Assembly: GCF_001561995.1 (NCBI RefSeq)
Contig: NZ_LLWC01000020.1
Location: forward strand, 1 to 64,000
Direction: 5' to 3'
Length of the DNA: 64,000 bases
From: Polycladidibacter hongkongensis
GTDB taxonomy: Bacteria; Pseudomonadota; Alphaproteobacteria; Rhizobiales; Stappiaceae
Part shown: piece by piece, positions 42,584 through 52,105 of the stretch
Layout: every line of letters begins with the position of its first letter
How positions within the stretch are numbered: the stretch's first letter is position 1
Position numbers and translations under genes: made by a program
Notes under the pieces: generated by a model
Told to the model about the DNA's origin: nothing
The model's input: the letters and a program-made list of their open reading frames with translations, nothing else
Database searches by the model: none

Positions 42584-44194
42584 CTAGCGAGGCGGCGGGA
42601 CCTGTAACTTTTCAAGCACCTGATCGATACTAAAGCTTGGCGCTTTCTGCCTTGGCGGAAACTCTTTAAAGGTCTCCAAGAAATTAGCGACATAAAACTG
42701 CGCTGGCACAAGCAAGAACACCCGATCAATTACCCAGTCATAATAGGTGTTTGAGGTTCGATAGGAACGCTCCCATGGATCACGACGAAGATTGAACAAC
42801 AGCGGGACCCTCAGCGGCGTAAACGGCTCAATCCACGCGCGTAATGTCGTGTACTTTTTCTGCTCTAAAAAGATCAGCTTCCAATCATTCCATCGCAGAG
42901 CAGAGAGATTGCCATCATCGGTAAAGTAGAAGATCTCTTCCCGTGGGTCTTTGTCTGTCTCGCCTCTAAAATATGGCAGGAAATTGTAGCCATCCAAATG
43001 GACCTTATAGGTTCGGCCAATGGCTTCAACACCGCCTTGTTTCAGCTGGTCCTTGATATCAGGCACACCAGCAACGGCGAGGTAAGTTGGTAACCAGTCC
43101 ATATGATGCATAATAGCATTTGACACTGAGCCTGGCTCAATCACACCGGGCCAACGCACCATAGAGGGCACACGCCAGCCGCCCTCCCAGTTGGTGTTCT
43201 TTTCGCCAAAGAACGGGGTCGAGGCGCCATCAGGCCAAGTATTGTAGTGTGGTCCATTGTCCGTCGAGTATTGTACGATGGTGTTTTCTGCAATGCCAAG
43301 GCGATCAAGCGCGTCCAGTAACTCACCAACATCCAAATCATGCTCAATCATACCCGCCGTGTACTCATCCACATGGCGGCCAGCGAGCTCATCGGCTTTT
43401 TTGCGCATTTCGTCGCTCACATGTACGCGAAAGTGCATTCGCGTGCCATTCCACCAAACGAAGAACGGTTTGTCCTGCTCAACGGCGCGTTCGATGAAGT
43501 CAATTGCCGCGGCGACTGTTTCATCATCAACCGTTTCCATGCGCTTACGTGTCAATGGCCCAGTGTCTTCCACTTTGCCATCAGCGGACGATTTGATCAC
43601 ACCACGCGGTCCGAAGGCCTCTTGGAATGTTCTACCATCCTTAAGCTTTAGATCACCGGGGTAGTCCTCATTTTCTGGCTCTTCTTCTGCGTTCAAATGG
43701 TAGAGATTACCGAAAAACTCGTCAAACCCATGATTGGTTGGCAGCATATCATCCCGGTCCCCAAGGTGATTTTTTCCAAATTGACCGGTTACATACCCTT
43801 GAGCCTTCAAAAGGCCTGCAATAGTTGGATCCTCAATGCGCATGCCAAAGTTTGCACCCGGCATTCCGACTTTTGACAAGCCTGTTCGGTAAACGCTTTG
43901 CCCAGTAATAAATGAGGAGCGGCCCGCAGTGCAGGATTGCTCGCCATAGTAATCTGTAAACAGCACTCCTTCATTTGCCACGCGATCAATATTTGGCGTG
44001 TGATAGCCCATGAGGCCACGGCTATAGGCCGACACATTGGTGATCCCAACATCATCACCCCAAATGACCAAAATATTCGGTTTTTTCTTCTCACTCTCTT
44101 GAGCTAGCACCTGCATTTCAGTGAATATGAGGAAAATTCCAGCCGCTATAAGGGTCGCCACCCCAAACGCTTTGCACGCTTTGAGTTCCTTCAT
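42584..44194 (-). CDS. Secreted type I sulfatase (arylsulfatase family)
   Basis: This 536-residue sulfatase has an N-terminal hydrophobic segment (about 8-31, signal peptide or anchor). Metal-binding D47-D48 are in WGDDVGIT. The formylglycine site is C88 in SCTAGRSSFITG, a Cys-type C-x-A-x-R sequence. GKNHLGD, HFRVH and STDNGPHYNTW supply the remaining active-site residues. It needs a formylglycine-generating enzyme, not present here. It should remove sulfate esters in the periplasm. It is codirectional with the MoxR/Bat cluster and only 88 bases ahead of it, which suggests shared transcription. Its sulfated substrate is unknown; sulfated polysaccharide would suit the GH88 genes elsewhere in the window. 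Confidence 0.92.
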   Translation of the reverse strand: MKELKACKAFGVATLIAAGIFLIFTEMQVLAQESEKKKPNILVIWGDDVGITNVSAYSRGLMGYHTPNIDRVANEGVLFTDYYGEQSCTAGRSSFITGQSVYRTGLSKVGMPGANFGMRIEDPTIAGLLKAQGYVTGQFGKNHLGDRDDMLPTNHGFDEFFGNLYHLNAEEEPENEDYPGDLKLKDGRTFQEAFGPRGVIKSSADGKVEDTGPLTRKRMETVDDETVAAAIDFIERAVEQDKPFFVWWNGTRMHFRVHVSDEMRKKADELAGRHVDEYTAGMIEHDLDVGELLDALDRLGIAENTIVQYSTDNGPHYNTWPDGASTPFFGEKNTNWEGGWRVPSMVRWPGVIEPGSVSNAIMHHMDWLPTYLAVAGVPDIKDQLKQGGVEAIGRTYKVHLDGYNFLPYFRGETDKDPREEIFYFTDDGNLSALRWNDWKLIFLEQKKYTTLRAWIEPFTPLRVPLLFNLRRDPWERSYRTSNTYYDWVIDRVFLLVPAQFYVANFLETFKEFPPRQKAPSFSIDQVLEKLQVPPPR

Positions 44195-44461
44195 GGAAAT
44201 CTCCCGAGTATTTGCGCATTAGAATGCTGTTTTTGTTGTCTCGTAGGAGAGATAGGAACGGCGATATCAAGTATATTCCGCCTATCCACTCGGGATTATC
44301 GACCAAAGAAACTTAAGTAATTACTAAGAAAAGAAACTTACCGCAAAACAAAACTTAACAGTAAAAGGCTTGATCCGAAAAAAACTAAATATTTATCATA
44401 ATTATATTGGCAACTACAGCTTACCAACGAGTTACTACCAAAATACAAACTGTTTTCTTTA
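44195..44461. other. AT-rich gap upstream of the sulfatase gene
   Basis: These 267 bases are strongly AT-rich and hold no gene. They should contain the sulfatase promoter on the minus strand and the end of the siderophore operon transcript. No terminator hairpin or operator was identified. Confidence 0.5.
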
Positions 44462-45532
44462 CTAGTCCCAAAAACCGGCGATATAGGCGTTTTCTTTGGC
44501 GAAATTCAATTCCTCAAAGAAATACGTACGCGCTTTTCGGGCAACCGGTTTTTTAGTTGCGAAAAAGAGAAGGCTACTTTCGCTCGTCCTCGGAAGCCCC
44601 AACTTATGGTAGCTAGCTTTTGCTTCTTCCAACAACTGCTCCAGCTCGCTTGCGTTTGAGCGTTCAATTTGCTTAAAGGAAACACCATCTGGCAGTTGCA
44701 AATTTTCATAGCGATTGCCCTTGGCTAAGCTAATCAGCACTGCGCCTTTTGCTGTATGCGGAAGAGCTTCACATATGCGTGCGATAGCAGGTAGAGCCGT
44801 TTCATCTCCAGCAAGCAGCACCTGCTGCGCCTGCATTAATCCACCACCAACAGGGCCGAGAATACCAAGCTTTTCTCCCGACTGCACCTTCTGAGCCCAC
44901 GTGCCAGTTGGCCCTCCCTCGTGCAAGAAGACATCGAAGTCGAACGTGAGTTCATCGGTGTTTACCCTTCTGACCGTATAAACTGGTCGACGCAAATTGT
45001 CCGCTCCACTTGGCCACACACTGCGGCCATTTTCATCCAAATGCGGATAAACAGGATCGCGGGACAAATCCGCAGGTAAAAGAAGGCGGAAGTGGATTGG
45101 AGAGCCTAAAAACCGCTCAACGCCCTGCCCAGCAAGAGTAATGCGTTGAAAGCAGTTTGAAACTATCTGTGTTGAGACCACTGTAAGCTCTGCGAAATCC
45201 GGTAGTGGCGCGTTCTTTATCAAATCCCCCTGCCATCGCAGCGCACGCGCATACGTCGCGTCGCCGATACCCATGTGCTCTAAAACACCTTCCTTGAGCT
45301 GGTGGAGTACAGTTTTGTCCATTGCTTTAAGTTGTAACAACACCATGTCATCGCGTTGCCTCAGACTGATCACACCGTATGGCAACATCACTTGCACCAC
45401 TTGGCTGCTTTCTCTTGAAAACGGTAGACCATGCTCTTTTGCTTCGTGAATCAAAGCAGCGCTGGCATCAGAAAAAGCGATTTGGGACAGTTCAGCCTCA
45501 AGGCTGAAGCTTGTTTGATCATCTATCTTCAT
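44462..45532 (-). CDS. Siderophore-interacting reductase with N-terminal DUF2218 domain
   Basis: This 356-residue protein has a DUF2218 region (about 10-95, QVMLPYGVISLRQRDDMVLLQLKA) joined to a SIP/ViuB module. The module has an FAD-binding barrel with RRPVYTVRRVN and FLHEGGPTGTWAQ, then a nucleotide-binding part with LLAGDETALPAIARICEALP and the C-terminal GFWD. SIP enzymes reduce ferric siderophores in the cytoplasm with NAD(P)H or ferredoxin and free the iron. It is last in the uptake operon, 18 bases after the ATPase gene, so iron release is coupled to import. Confidence 0.9.
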   Translation of the reverse strand: MKIDDQTSFSLEAELSQIAFSDASAALIHEAKEHGLPFSRESSQVVQVMLPYGVISLRQRDDMVLLQLKAMDKTVLHQLKEGVLEHMGIGDATYARALRWQGDLIKNAPLPDFAELTVVSTQIVSNCFQRITLAGQGVERFLGSPIHFRLLLPADLSRDPVYPHLDENGRSVWPSGADNLRRPVYTVRRVNTDELTFDFDVFLHEGGPTGTWAQKVQSGEKLGILGPVGGGLMQAQQVLLAGDETALPAIARICEALPHTAKGAVLISLAKGNRYENLQLPDGVSFKQIERSNASELEQLLEEAKASYHKLGLPRTSESSLLFFATKKPVARKARTYFFEELNFAKENAYIAGFWD

Positions 45533-45550
45533 CTCAAATTCTTTCGATAC

Positions 45551-46345
45551 CTAGCACGGAACAACCAGCGGCCCACCGCCAACGGGATCCTTGATGATAT
45601 GTGCATTCAAAGAAAACGCCGCCTTCATATTTGCTTCTGTAATCACCTGTTCAGGTGTGCCCGTTTTTAAAAGCGCACCTGAACGCATTAGGATCAGATG
45701 ATCGGCGTAGCGTGCAGCCAAATTGATGTCATGCAATACAGCGACAATCGTTGCTCCGCGCTCTTGCTTGCAGCGGCGCAGCAATTCTAACAATTCAATT
45801 TGGTGGGTCAGGTCTAGGAATGTTGTGGGTTCATCCAACAACATCAGTTTTGTATCTTGCGCAAGCGCCATCGCTATCCAAACACGTTGACGCTGCCCAC
45901 CTGATAAGGCGGCAAACTCACGCTCTGCCAAATCCTGAATGCCGGTAAGCTCTAAGGCATCATCAACGGCCCTTGCATCTTCTAAACTCCACTGCCTTAG
46001 AATGCTCTGATAGGGCAGGCGACCGCGCCCCACCAGCTCACGCACAAGAATACCCTCTGGCGCCTGCGGCATTTGAGGTAGCACCGCCATTTGTTGCGCG
46101 ACATCCTTGCTACGTTGCTTGCGAATATTCTTGCCGTTAAGGCTCACACTTCCGCTTTTCAGCGGCAATAAACGTGCAAAAGCTCGCAGTAAGCTGGATT
46201 TACCGCAGGCATTTGGCCCCAGTATTACGGTAAGCTCACCTCTAGGAATACTCAGTGAAAATTGGTCAAGCACCGCGTTTTCACCGTAGCTCAGTGTTAT
46301 ATCGTGGGCTTCTAGTGATGTTTTGGAAGCAATAGCGTCAAGCAT
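45551..46345 (-). CDS. Iron-siderophore ABC transporter ATP-binding protein
   Basis: This 264-residue FecE/FhuC-type ATPase has Walker A LGPNACGKSSLLRAFA, Q-loop MAVLPQMPQAPEG, signature LSGGQRQRVWIAMALA, Walker B LMLLDEPTTFLD and switch His VLHDINLAARYAD. It drives the FecCD-type permeases encoded just upstream. Its ATG overlaps the stop of the preceding permease by one base (TAATG). Confidence 0.93.
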   Translation of the reverse strand: MLDAIASKTSLEAHDITLSYGENAVLDQFSLSIPRGELTVILGPNACGKSSLLRAFARLLPLKSGSVSLNGKNIRKQRSKDVAQQMAVLPQMPQAPEGILVRELVGRGRLPYQSILRQWSLEDARAVDDALELTGIQDLAEREFAALSGGQRQRVWIAMALAQDTKLMLLDEPTTFLDLTHQIELLELLRRCKQERGATIVAVLHDINLAARYADHLILMRSGALLKTGTPEQVITEANMKAAFSLNAHIIKDPVGGGPLVVPC

Positions 46346-47385
46346 TAGGAGAGAGGCCCTCTAGACTGTTTTTTTAAGTGCCAAATCAAATAGGGGGCAC
46401 CAATAAATGCGGTAAACACTCCTGTTGGCAAATGCAGGAAAAGATAGTCATTGCGCGACAGAAAATCGGAAACCAACACGATGAAGGCGCCCAGCAATGC
46501 TGAAGCACCCATAGAGTAAGAGGCTGTTCGCAACAAACGTTGTGCAAGCGGCCCTCCAATGAAGGCCACGAATGGCAAAGGGCCAGCGACGGCAACACCA
46601 ATTGCTGCCATCGAAACACCAAGGATCACATTAGCCAATCGAAGTGCTTTTAGCTGAAGTCCAAGGCTTGTCGCGACATCATCGTCCAGTTGCAAGGCGT
46701 CAAGCCACATTTGTAAAAACCAAGCGGCAGGAAAGAACACAACCGTTGCCCCGATCGCCAACCACATTTGAGCAGGTGAGACCGACGCCAAGGACCCAAT
46801 CAACCACTTTGCCGCCTCCGACGCCAACTCGATATCGAGCTTTGACATCAACAAATCTGAAAGTGCAACCAGAGCAAAGCCAACACACAAACCCATCAAA
46901 ATCATCCGGTTTAAAATCAAACCGTTTTGCCATGACAGCCAAAGCACCAAAGCGGCGGCAGCTAACCCGCCAGCAATAGCCGAGCCAACGAGATAGGTTG
47001 TTCCACCGCCAAAAAGAATGCTTGCCAATGCGCCGGATGCTGCGCCTGCATTGAAACCCAGGATATCGGGAGAGGCGAGGGGGTTGCGAAACAAGGATTG
47101 AAATACTGCCCCAGACATAGCAAGCAAAGCGCCAACACAGATGGCACTTAAAAGGCGTGGTAAGCGCACATCAAAAACAACAACTTGCGCATATATGTCA
47201 GCCTTAAGCGTCAACGCTTTCCAAAGACCATGCAAACCAAGCTGGTAGCTACCAACAGTTAGGAAAAGCAGCGCAAAGCAAGCAACAATCGCACCCAAGG
47301 TTGCAATTACAAAAAGGCTGCGTTGCCTCACGCGAAAGCTGAACATGTTACCAGCAGAGCGCAGCACCCAAACAGAAGCACTCAT
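46345..47385 (-). CDS. Iron-siderophore ABC transporter permease (FecD type)
   Basis: This 346-residue permease of the FecCD family has about nine or ten helices. Landmarks are RLPRLLSAICVGALLAMSGAVFQSLFRNPLASPDILG, GFNAGAASGAL, and the ATPase-contact loop FIGGPLAQRLLR. It pairs with the 348-residue permease encoded at 47382-48428 to form the channel. Four-base overlap with that gene (ATGA). Confidence 0.93.
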   Translation of the reverse strand: MSASVWVLRSAGNMFSFRVRQRSLFVIATLGAIVACFALLFLTVGSYQLGLHGLWKALTLKADIYAQVVVFDVRLPRLLSAICVGALLAMSGAVFQSLFRNPLASPDILGFNAGAASGALASILFGGGTTYLVGSAIAGGLAAAALVLWLSWQNGLILNRMILMGLCVGFALVALSDLLMSKLDIELASEAAKWLIGSLASVSPAQMWLAIGATVVFFPAAWFLQMWLDALQLDDDVATSLGLQLKALRLANVILGVSMAAIGVAVAGPLPFVAFIGGPLAQRLLRTASYSMGASALLGAFIVLVSDFLSRNDYLFLHLPTGVFTAFIGAPYLIWHLKKQSRGPLS

Positions 47386-48428
47386 GCACCTCTCCCTTTT
47401 TGTTGCTTAAACAAGTAGATAAACACTGGCGCACCGATTAGGGCGCATGTTACTCCCGCCTGAAGCTCTTGCCCTTCCAAGGCTATGCGGCCCACTATGT
47501 CTGCCAAGAGCAGCAGCAGTGCCCCAAAAAGCGCAGAGAAAACAATCAACCACCGGGTATTTGCCCCGCTAAATAGACGCGCTATATGTGGTGTCAGAAG
47601 CCCGATAAATGCAATCGGTCCGGCAAGTGCAACTGACGCGCCACAAAGCACGACAACCACCGCTAAACTGCCAAGTTTCACCAAAGCAACGCGTGCGCCT
47701 AAGGATCTTGCCAAGTCTTCTCCCAAGGCCATGGCATCAAGCGACTTGGCGAGCAAAGCGCAAAGCACAAAGCCCACGAGGAATAAGGGCCAAGACACCG
47801 TAAGCCCCTCTAATGTAACCTGACTAAAAGATCCCAGCACCCAATGGCGATACACCTCAAGGGCTTGCTGACTTGCGATTAAAATGCCCCGCACTGCGGC
47901 AAGCAAAAACGCGCTAACCGCAGCCCCGGCAAGTACCATGCGTACTGGAGAGAGACCCTCGAAACCCCGTTTGCGGCCTTGCGCTAATGTGTAGACAAGC
48001 AAGGTTGCCAGTAGCGCGCCGGTCAGTGCGGGCCATATCAAAGTGCCTCCTATGGCAAAGCGGCTACCCACGATTACCAAAACAATGGCAAAGGAGGCGC
48101 CGGCATTCACTCCGAACAAACCTGGATCAGCGAGAGGGTTGCGTGTTATTTCCTGCATTACTGCGCCTGAAATGGCTAAGGCGCTACCCACAAGCAAAGC
48201 AGCTATTGTTCGCGGTAAACGCATCTCCAGAATTACAATTTGTTCCGCCGGCACTGAGGACACGCCAACCAGCACATCCCAAAGGTTGTGAAACGAAACT
48301 TCGCGCACCCCAAAAGCCAAAGACGCAAGAGACGCTAGAATGACGGCTAGGCCTAGCGACAGCAGGATCGCCCACGGATTTAACCTTGAGTTTGTTGCTT
48401 TGCGACTATCTGCAACGGATACGCTCAT
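47382..48428 (-). CDS. Iron-siderophore ABC transporter permease (FecC type)
   Basis: This 348-residue FecCD-family permease shows RLPRTIAALLVGSALAISGAVMQEITRNPLADPGLFGVNAGASF and the ATPase-contact region FIGLLTPHIARLFSG. About nine helices are predicted. It overlaps the binding-protein gene by four bases upstream and the second permease by four bases downstream, giving the usual binding protein-permease-permease-ATPase order. Confidence 0.93.
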   Translation of the reverse strand: MSVSVADSRKATNSRLNPWAILLSLGLAVILASLASLAFGVREVSFHNLWDVLVGVSSVPAEQIVILEMRLPRTIAALLVGSALAISGAVMQEITRNPLADPGLFGVNAGASFAIVLVIVGSRFAIGGTLIWPALTGALLATLLVYTLAQGRKRGFEGLSPVRMVLAGAAVSAFLLAAVRGILIASQQALEVYRHWVLGSFSQVTLEGLTVSWPLFLVGFVLCALLAKSLDAMALGEDLARSLGARVALVKLGSLAVVVVLCGASVALAGPIAFIGLLTPHIARLFSGANTRWLIVFSALFGALLLLLADIVGRIALEGQELQAGVTCALIGAPVFIYLFKQQKGRGA

Positions 48429-49486
48429 TGACGTTGGACTCCGGTATGAGTGGCGTTGTAAGATCCGTTGGCTGGCGCGATGCCCGCCGCCACAGCACTT
48501 GGCACCTTCGTATTGGGATCTCCATCCATTGCTGCCTCAATCTCAGGAATAATGTGATCAAGGGCGTAGTTGAGTGACAAAGGGGAAGAGTGTGAAATTG
48601 CCGAGGCGACCAATAAATCAGCGACGACCTCGCGGCCTTGCCGGTGCACATCCAGCAGAGGCAACAGCTTATGCTGTTTTAACAGCGAGGCGGTGCGTGC
48701 GTTGTCTAGCCAGACCATTAAATCCACGTCTATTGGGCTTAGGTCCTCTGGCGATACGCTAATATAGAAATTCCGATTGTCGGCCATTCGGTCAATCTGC
48801 GGCGATACAATAAATCCAAGATCGGTTAGGAAGCGCCCGCGAAGATCCTTTGATGGATAGCTTATGATTTTATATGGCCACGCAATCGCAGCAGTTTTGC
48901 CGGACCATTGCGGATGCGCTGCGCGAATTGTGGCGAACCTGTTCTCCAATGAACCAATGACAGCCCCAGCTTGCGCCTCTTTATCCATTGCCTTGGCAAT
49001 TGTGCGTGTCATAACTTGCCAAGGACTGGTAAAGTTGCCAAAGCCTTTCGCTGGAGGCAAAGTTGGCGCCACCTTGGCAAGAACATTATATTGTTCCTTG
49101 GTAATGCCGGACCATTGCGCTTCGATTAAGTCTGGCTTTAGCGCGATGATTTTCTCCAGATTGAGTTCACCCCACAAGACAATAGGGGCATGATCCCCCA
49201 GCGCTTCTTGCGCCCACGGCCACACACCGTACTTGTAATCCCCATACCACCGGCGCAAAGCGTAAGGTTTCACCCCAAGGCTAAGCAAATAGTCATGGCC
49301 AATGAAGCTAATTGAAACGACGCGCTGCGGCTTACGCTTTATTTCAGTCTCGCCGTAGATATGTTGGATGCGGACTGGGTAATCAGCGCAATACGCAATC
49401 TTGCTTACACCAAACAGTGCAAACAAAAAGGCCAGTATTGGCAATATCCAGCGCGCATTTCCATTGGGAAAACAGTAGGCAGACAA
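48425..49486 (-). CDS. Iron-siderophore ABC transporter substrate-binding protein
   Basis: This periplasmic binding protein of the FecB/FhuD type is about 353 residues long, with a signal peptide around WILPILAFLFALFGVSKIAYCA. The mature part has RVVSISFIGHDYLLSLGVKP, WGELNLEKIIALKPDLIEAQ and the MVWLDN...LPLLDVHRQ region near the C-terminal lobe. It binds a ferric siderophore after outer-membrane uptake. No ATG precedes the signal peptide. TTG at 49486 has GAGG eight bases upstream and is preferred; TTG at 49531 in the same frame is the alternative. It follows the TonB receptor gene closely. Confidence 0.87.
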   Translation of the reverse strand: MSAYCFPNGNARWILPILAFLFALFGVSKIAYCADYPVRIQHIYGETEIKRKPQRVVSISFIGHDYLLSLGVKPYALRRWYGDYKYGVWPWAQEALGDHAPIVLWGELNLEKIIALKPDLIEAQWSGITKEQYNVLAKVAPTLPPAKGFGNFTSPWQVMTRTIAKAMDKEAQAGAVIGSLENRFATIRAAHPQWSGKTAAIAWPYKIISYPSKDLRGRFLTDLGFIVSPQIDRMADNRNFYISVSPEDLSPIDVDLMVWLDNARTASLLKQHKLLPLLDVHRQGREVVADLLVASAISHSSPLSLNYALDHIIPEIEAAMDGDPNTKVPSAVAAGIAPANGSYNATHTGVQRQ

Positions 49487-49552
49487 TGATTTGTCCTCAA
49501 AGAAAAAATGAAGAGCCCGCCTCACTAACAAGCGAGACAGGCGTTGACGGGA

Positions 49553-51769
49553 TTAGAATTTCGCACTCATCTGCAAGCGCAGCTCGCGGCCCTTGCCATA
49601 GGTACAGTTCGTGCTCTCGAACAACCTCGGATCAATCCGCGCCGCACCCGCATCAGCACAAGAGGCAACATAGGTCTTGTTCGCCAGATTACGGCCAGTT
49701 AGCGAAAACTTTAGATTGTTTACTTCGTAGTTCAAGGAAGCATCAAAAAGACCAACAGATGGAAGCTTAATCTTGTTTGCTTTGTCCGAGAAACGCTCGC
49801 CGGTAAAGCGATAACCCGCTGCAAAGCTTAGGCCTTCTAGCGCTTCCTGCTGAAAATCATGCTTCAACCAGACAGACGCTGTATGTTCTGGAATGCGCAC
49901 CATGCGATTGCCAGTATACTGTGCATCCTTGGTTATTTTCGCCTGCTGATAGCTGTAGCTTGCAATAGTCGAGAAGCCGTAGCCAAGCTCGGCAACCGCC
50001 TCGAACTCGAGACCTCGAACACGAACCTCACCGGTTTGCACAAAGAAACCACGGTTTGCCGGATCACTTTCAGTAACATTTGATTTGGTAATCTCGTAAC
50101 CCGCAAGCGTGAACAGCCCGTCAAAGGTATCAGGCGAATACTTAAGCCCGACCTCAAACTGGCGAGACGTTTCAGGCTTTAGCATCGATCCATCTACATA
50201 GGCACCCGCGGGCGGAGCATTAAAGGATGTGCCGAAGCTCGCATAAGGGGTTAAGCCGAAATCGAACTGATAGGAGAGCCCAAGACGGGCGGTAACCGCA
50301 GAGTTACGGCTTTCGCTTTGTTGCACAACCGCTGGAACCGGCGCTTGCGAATGACTTTTCACTGTCGTCTTATCATAGCGCAAATTGGCAGCAATATTCC
50401 ACTTGTCGTATAGAACAGTATCTGCGACCGCATAAACACCGATCTGCGACATCCGCTGGTTTAGATAGGCAGGCAAGTGCGTTCTCATACGCGGATCAGC
50501 GGCCAAAAGGTTTGTAATCTCGCCGGTAAAGGGGTTCATTTCCCCTAGATATCCCATTGCATAGCCGGCCTTGGAGTTACCCCAGAAGAAATCGGTTCCA
50601 AGGAGCGCGCGTGTCTCACCTGCGTCAAACTGGAATGTGTACTCAGCCGCCGTGTCGACAGATGCCTGTTGCGAGATTTGGTTGACGTTGAATTTCTGCA
50701 GCAACATCCGATCGATTGGACCGGCACGTCGAAGCAAAGAAGCCGAAGCAAATCCACCTGCGTTATATGACCCATTGTAGTCCAAACGATGGTGGGCATA
50801 GCGCGCGCGCTGTAGTAGGCGCAACCCGATATCGAATTCGTGTTCAAACTCGTAACCGACGCTATTCTGGTTCATCACAATGTTGTTGTGATCGGGGTGG
50901 CTTGCCAGCGTATCCCTACTAATTTGCCCAAGTGCGTTGCTCTTGAGCGTTCCGGACATTGGCAACACCTGATAGGTTTCGCCAATTTCATCACGCTTAA
51001 GCTGGCCCAAGACAGTCAGCTTGGTGTGCTCACCCAGCTTTGCAGATACGGAAGGAGCGAAGTAAAGACTGTCGTCCTCGGTACCTTTGTATCTGGTGTC
51101 TGCATCTTGAAGCACCCCAACCAATCGATAGGTAAACGGGGATCCTGCGCCTAGTGGCCCTGTAACATCTACGCCGAGACGTTTCTGATTATGTTCGCCA
51201 TAGGCAACAAATGCTTCTGCTGCAAACTCGTCGCGTGGACGTTTGCTTACAGAATTAACAAGACCGCCAGGTTGGTTCGCTCCATAGACATCGGAGGTAG
51301 GTCCGCGCAAGACCTCAGCACGTTCCATGGCAAAGGGCTCGCTACGCCAACCACTCCATCCAAATGTACGCAGAGGCAAGCCATCTCGGTAGTTACCGCC
51401 AATTTCGGTTACAAACCCGCGGATGGCGAATTCATCGTAGCGTCCATCATAGCCGTAGGTCGCAGTTGTTACACCTGCGGTATAAGATATCGCTTCTTCC
51501 AGTGAACCCGCACCTTGATCAGCTATTTGTTCGGACGTAATAACCGATACCGATCTTGGTGTTTCCGCCACATGCAACGCAGTTCGTCCCGCGGTTGCTG
51601 AAACGCCTGCGACATACCCCTCGGTCGGAGAATTGGCGATTTCTTCAGCTGTAGGAGCCTTCAGGATAACAGGATCCAACTTAACTTCAACTTGCTGCGC
51701 AAGGCTAGGCACAGCACTAAATACCACAGCCGAAACAGCTGAGCTAAGGAGAAGGGACACACTTCTCAT
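49553..51769 (-). CDS. TonB-dependent siderophore receptor
   Basis: This 738-residue outer-membrane receptor has a signal peptide (MRSVSLLLSSAVSAVVFSAV, ending SLAQ|Q) and a TonB-box-like stretch near VKLDPVILKA. The plug domain contains VAETPRSVSVITSEQI and AISYTAGVTTATYGYDGRYDEFAIRGF, and a 22-strand barrel ends in RLQMSAKF. The plug is of the FhuA/FoxA-like siderophore subgroup. It imports a ferric siderophore, probably hydroxamate-like by family, for the adjacent ABC system. ATG at 51769 has GGGAG eight bases upstream. First gene of the six-gene operon. Confidence 0.94.
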   Translation of the reverse strand: MRSVSLLLSSAVSAVVFSAVPSLAQQVEVKLDPVILKAPTAEEIANSPTEGYVAGVSATAGRTALHVAETPRSVSVITSEQIADQGAGSLEEAISYTAGVTTATYGYDGRYDEFAIRGFVTEIGGNYRDGLPLRTFGWSGWRSEPFAMERAEVLRGPTSDVYGANQPGGLVNSVSKRPRDEFAAEAFVAYGEHNQKRLGVDVTGPLGAGSPFTYRLVGVLQDADTRYKGTEDDSLYFAPSVSAKLGEHTKLTVLGQLKRDEIGETYQVLPMSGTLKSNALGQISRDTLASHPDHNNIVMNQNSVGYEFEHEFDIGLRLLQRARYAHHRLDYNGSYNAGGFASASLLRRAGPIDRMLLQKFNVNQISQQASVDTAAEYTFQFDAGETRALLGTDFFWGNSKAGYAMGYLGEMNPFTGEITNLLAADPRMRTHLPAYLNQRMSQIGVYAVADTVLYDKWNIAANLRYDKTTVKSHSQAPVPAVVQQSESRNSAVTARLGLSYQFDFGLTPYASFGTSFNAPPAGAYVDGSMLKPETSRQFEVGLKYSPDTFDGLFTLAGYEITKSNVTESDPANRGFFVQTGEVRVRGLEFEAVAELGYGFSTIASYSYQQAKITKDAQYTGNRMVRIPEHTASVWLKHDFQQEALEGLSFAAGYRFTGERFSDKANKIKLPSVGLFDASLNYEVNNLKFSLTGRNLANKTYVASCADAGAARIDPRLFESTNCTYGKGRELRLQMSAKF

Positions 51770-52068
51770 TGGGGACGCTCCCAAAAAAGGTTAACGCCGT
51801 ACTTTTTAGATGCCGGTGGGTTTCAAACTGTTGCTGATCGGGCTATTGAGAAATCAATTGGCTAAGACCATTGCAGCAAAGTACTTGTGCGTTATCGGTT
51901 GTTTTTTCAATTCGTGACAACCTTTCTACAAATGCTGATTTACGTAGTCAAGTTTAGCATTGTTATATTAGCTAATGCGGCAGAGTTCTGCAGCTAGTGC
52001 CTGTTGGTATTAACTAATTGCTTCCTGAGGTGTTGTTGTTGCTGTTGGTTCCCGATACTCCAATTTGT
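51770..52068. other. Promoter-side gap of the siderophore operon
   Basis: About 300 bases without a gene, holding the receptor promoter on the minus strand. A loose dyad GCATT (51957-51961) ... AATGC (51974-51978) about 190 bases upstream of the start is the only symmetry seen. It is too weak to call an iron-regulator site. Confidence 0.4.
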
Positions 52069-52090
52069 GCGGAGGCGCGTTCGCCCCCGC
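52069..52090 (-). terminator. Hairpin after the autotransporter-like gene
   Basis: Arms GCGGAGGCG (52069-52077) and CGCCCCCGC (52082-52090) pair over nine positions with one A-C mismatch and a four-base loop, 16 bases past the stop on the minus strand. No T run follows, so it is a weak terminator candidate. Confidence 0.4.
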
Positions 52091-52105
52091 TTGTCCATCG
52101 AGTTG

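Noticed and set aside
42496..42729. Upstream extension of the MoxR frame by 78 codons
   Set aside because: It overlaps the sulfatase end, has no MoxR-like sequence, and the ATG at 42495 has a good ribosome-binding site.
51957..51978. Loose GCATT/AATGC dyad as an iron-regulator site for the TonB receptor
   Set aside because: Only five-base arms match and the spacing fits neither a Fur nor a RirA/Irr pattern.
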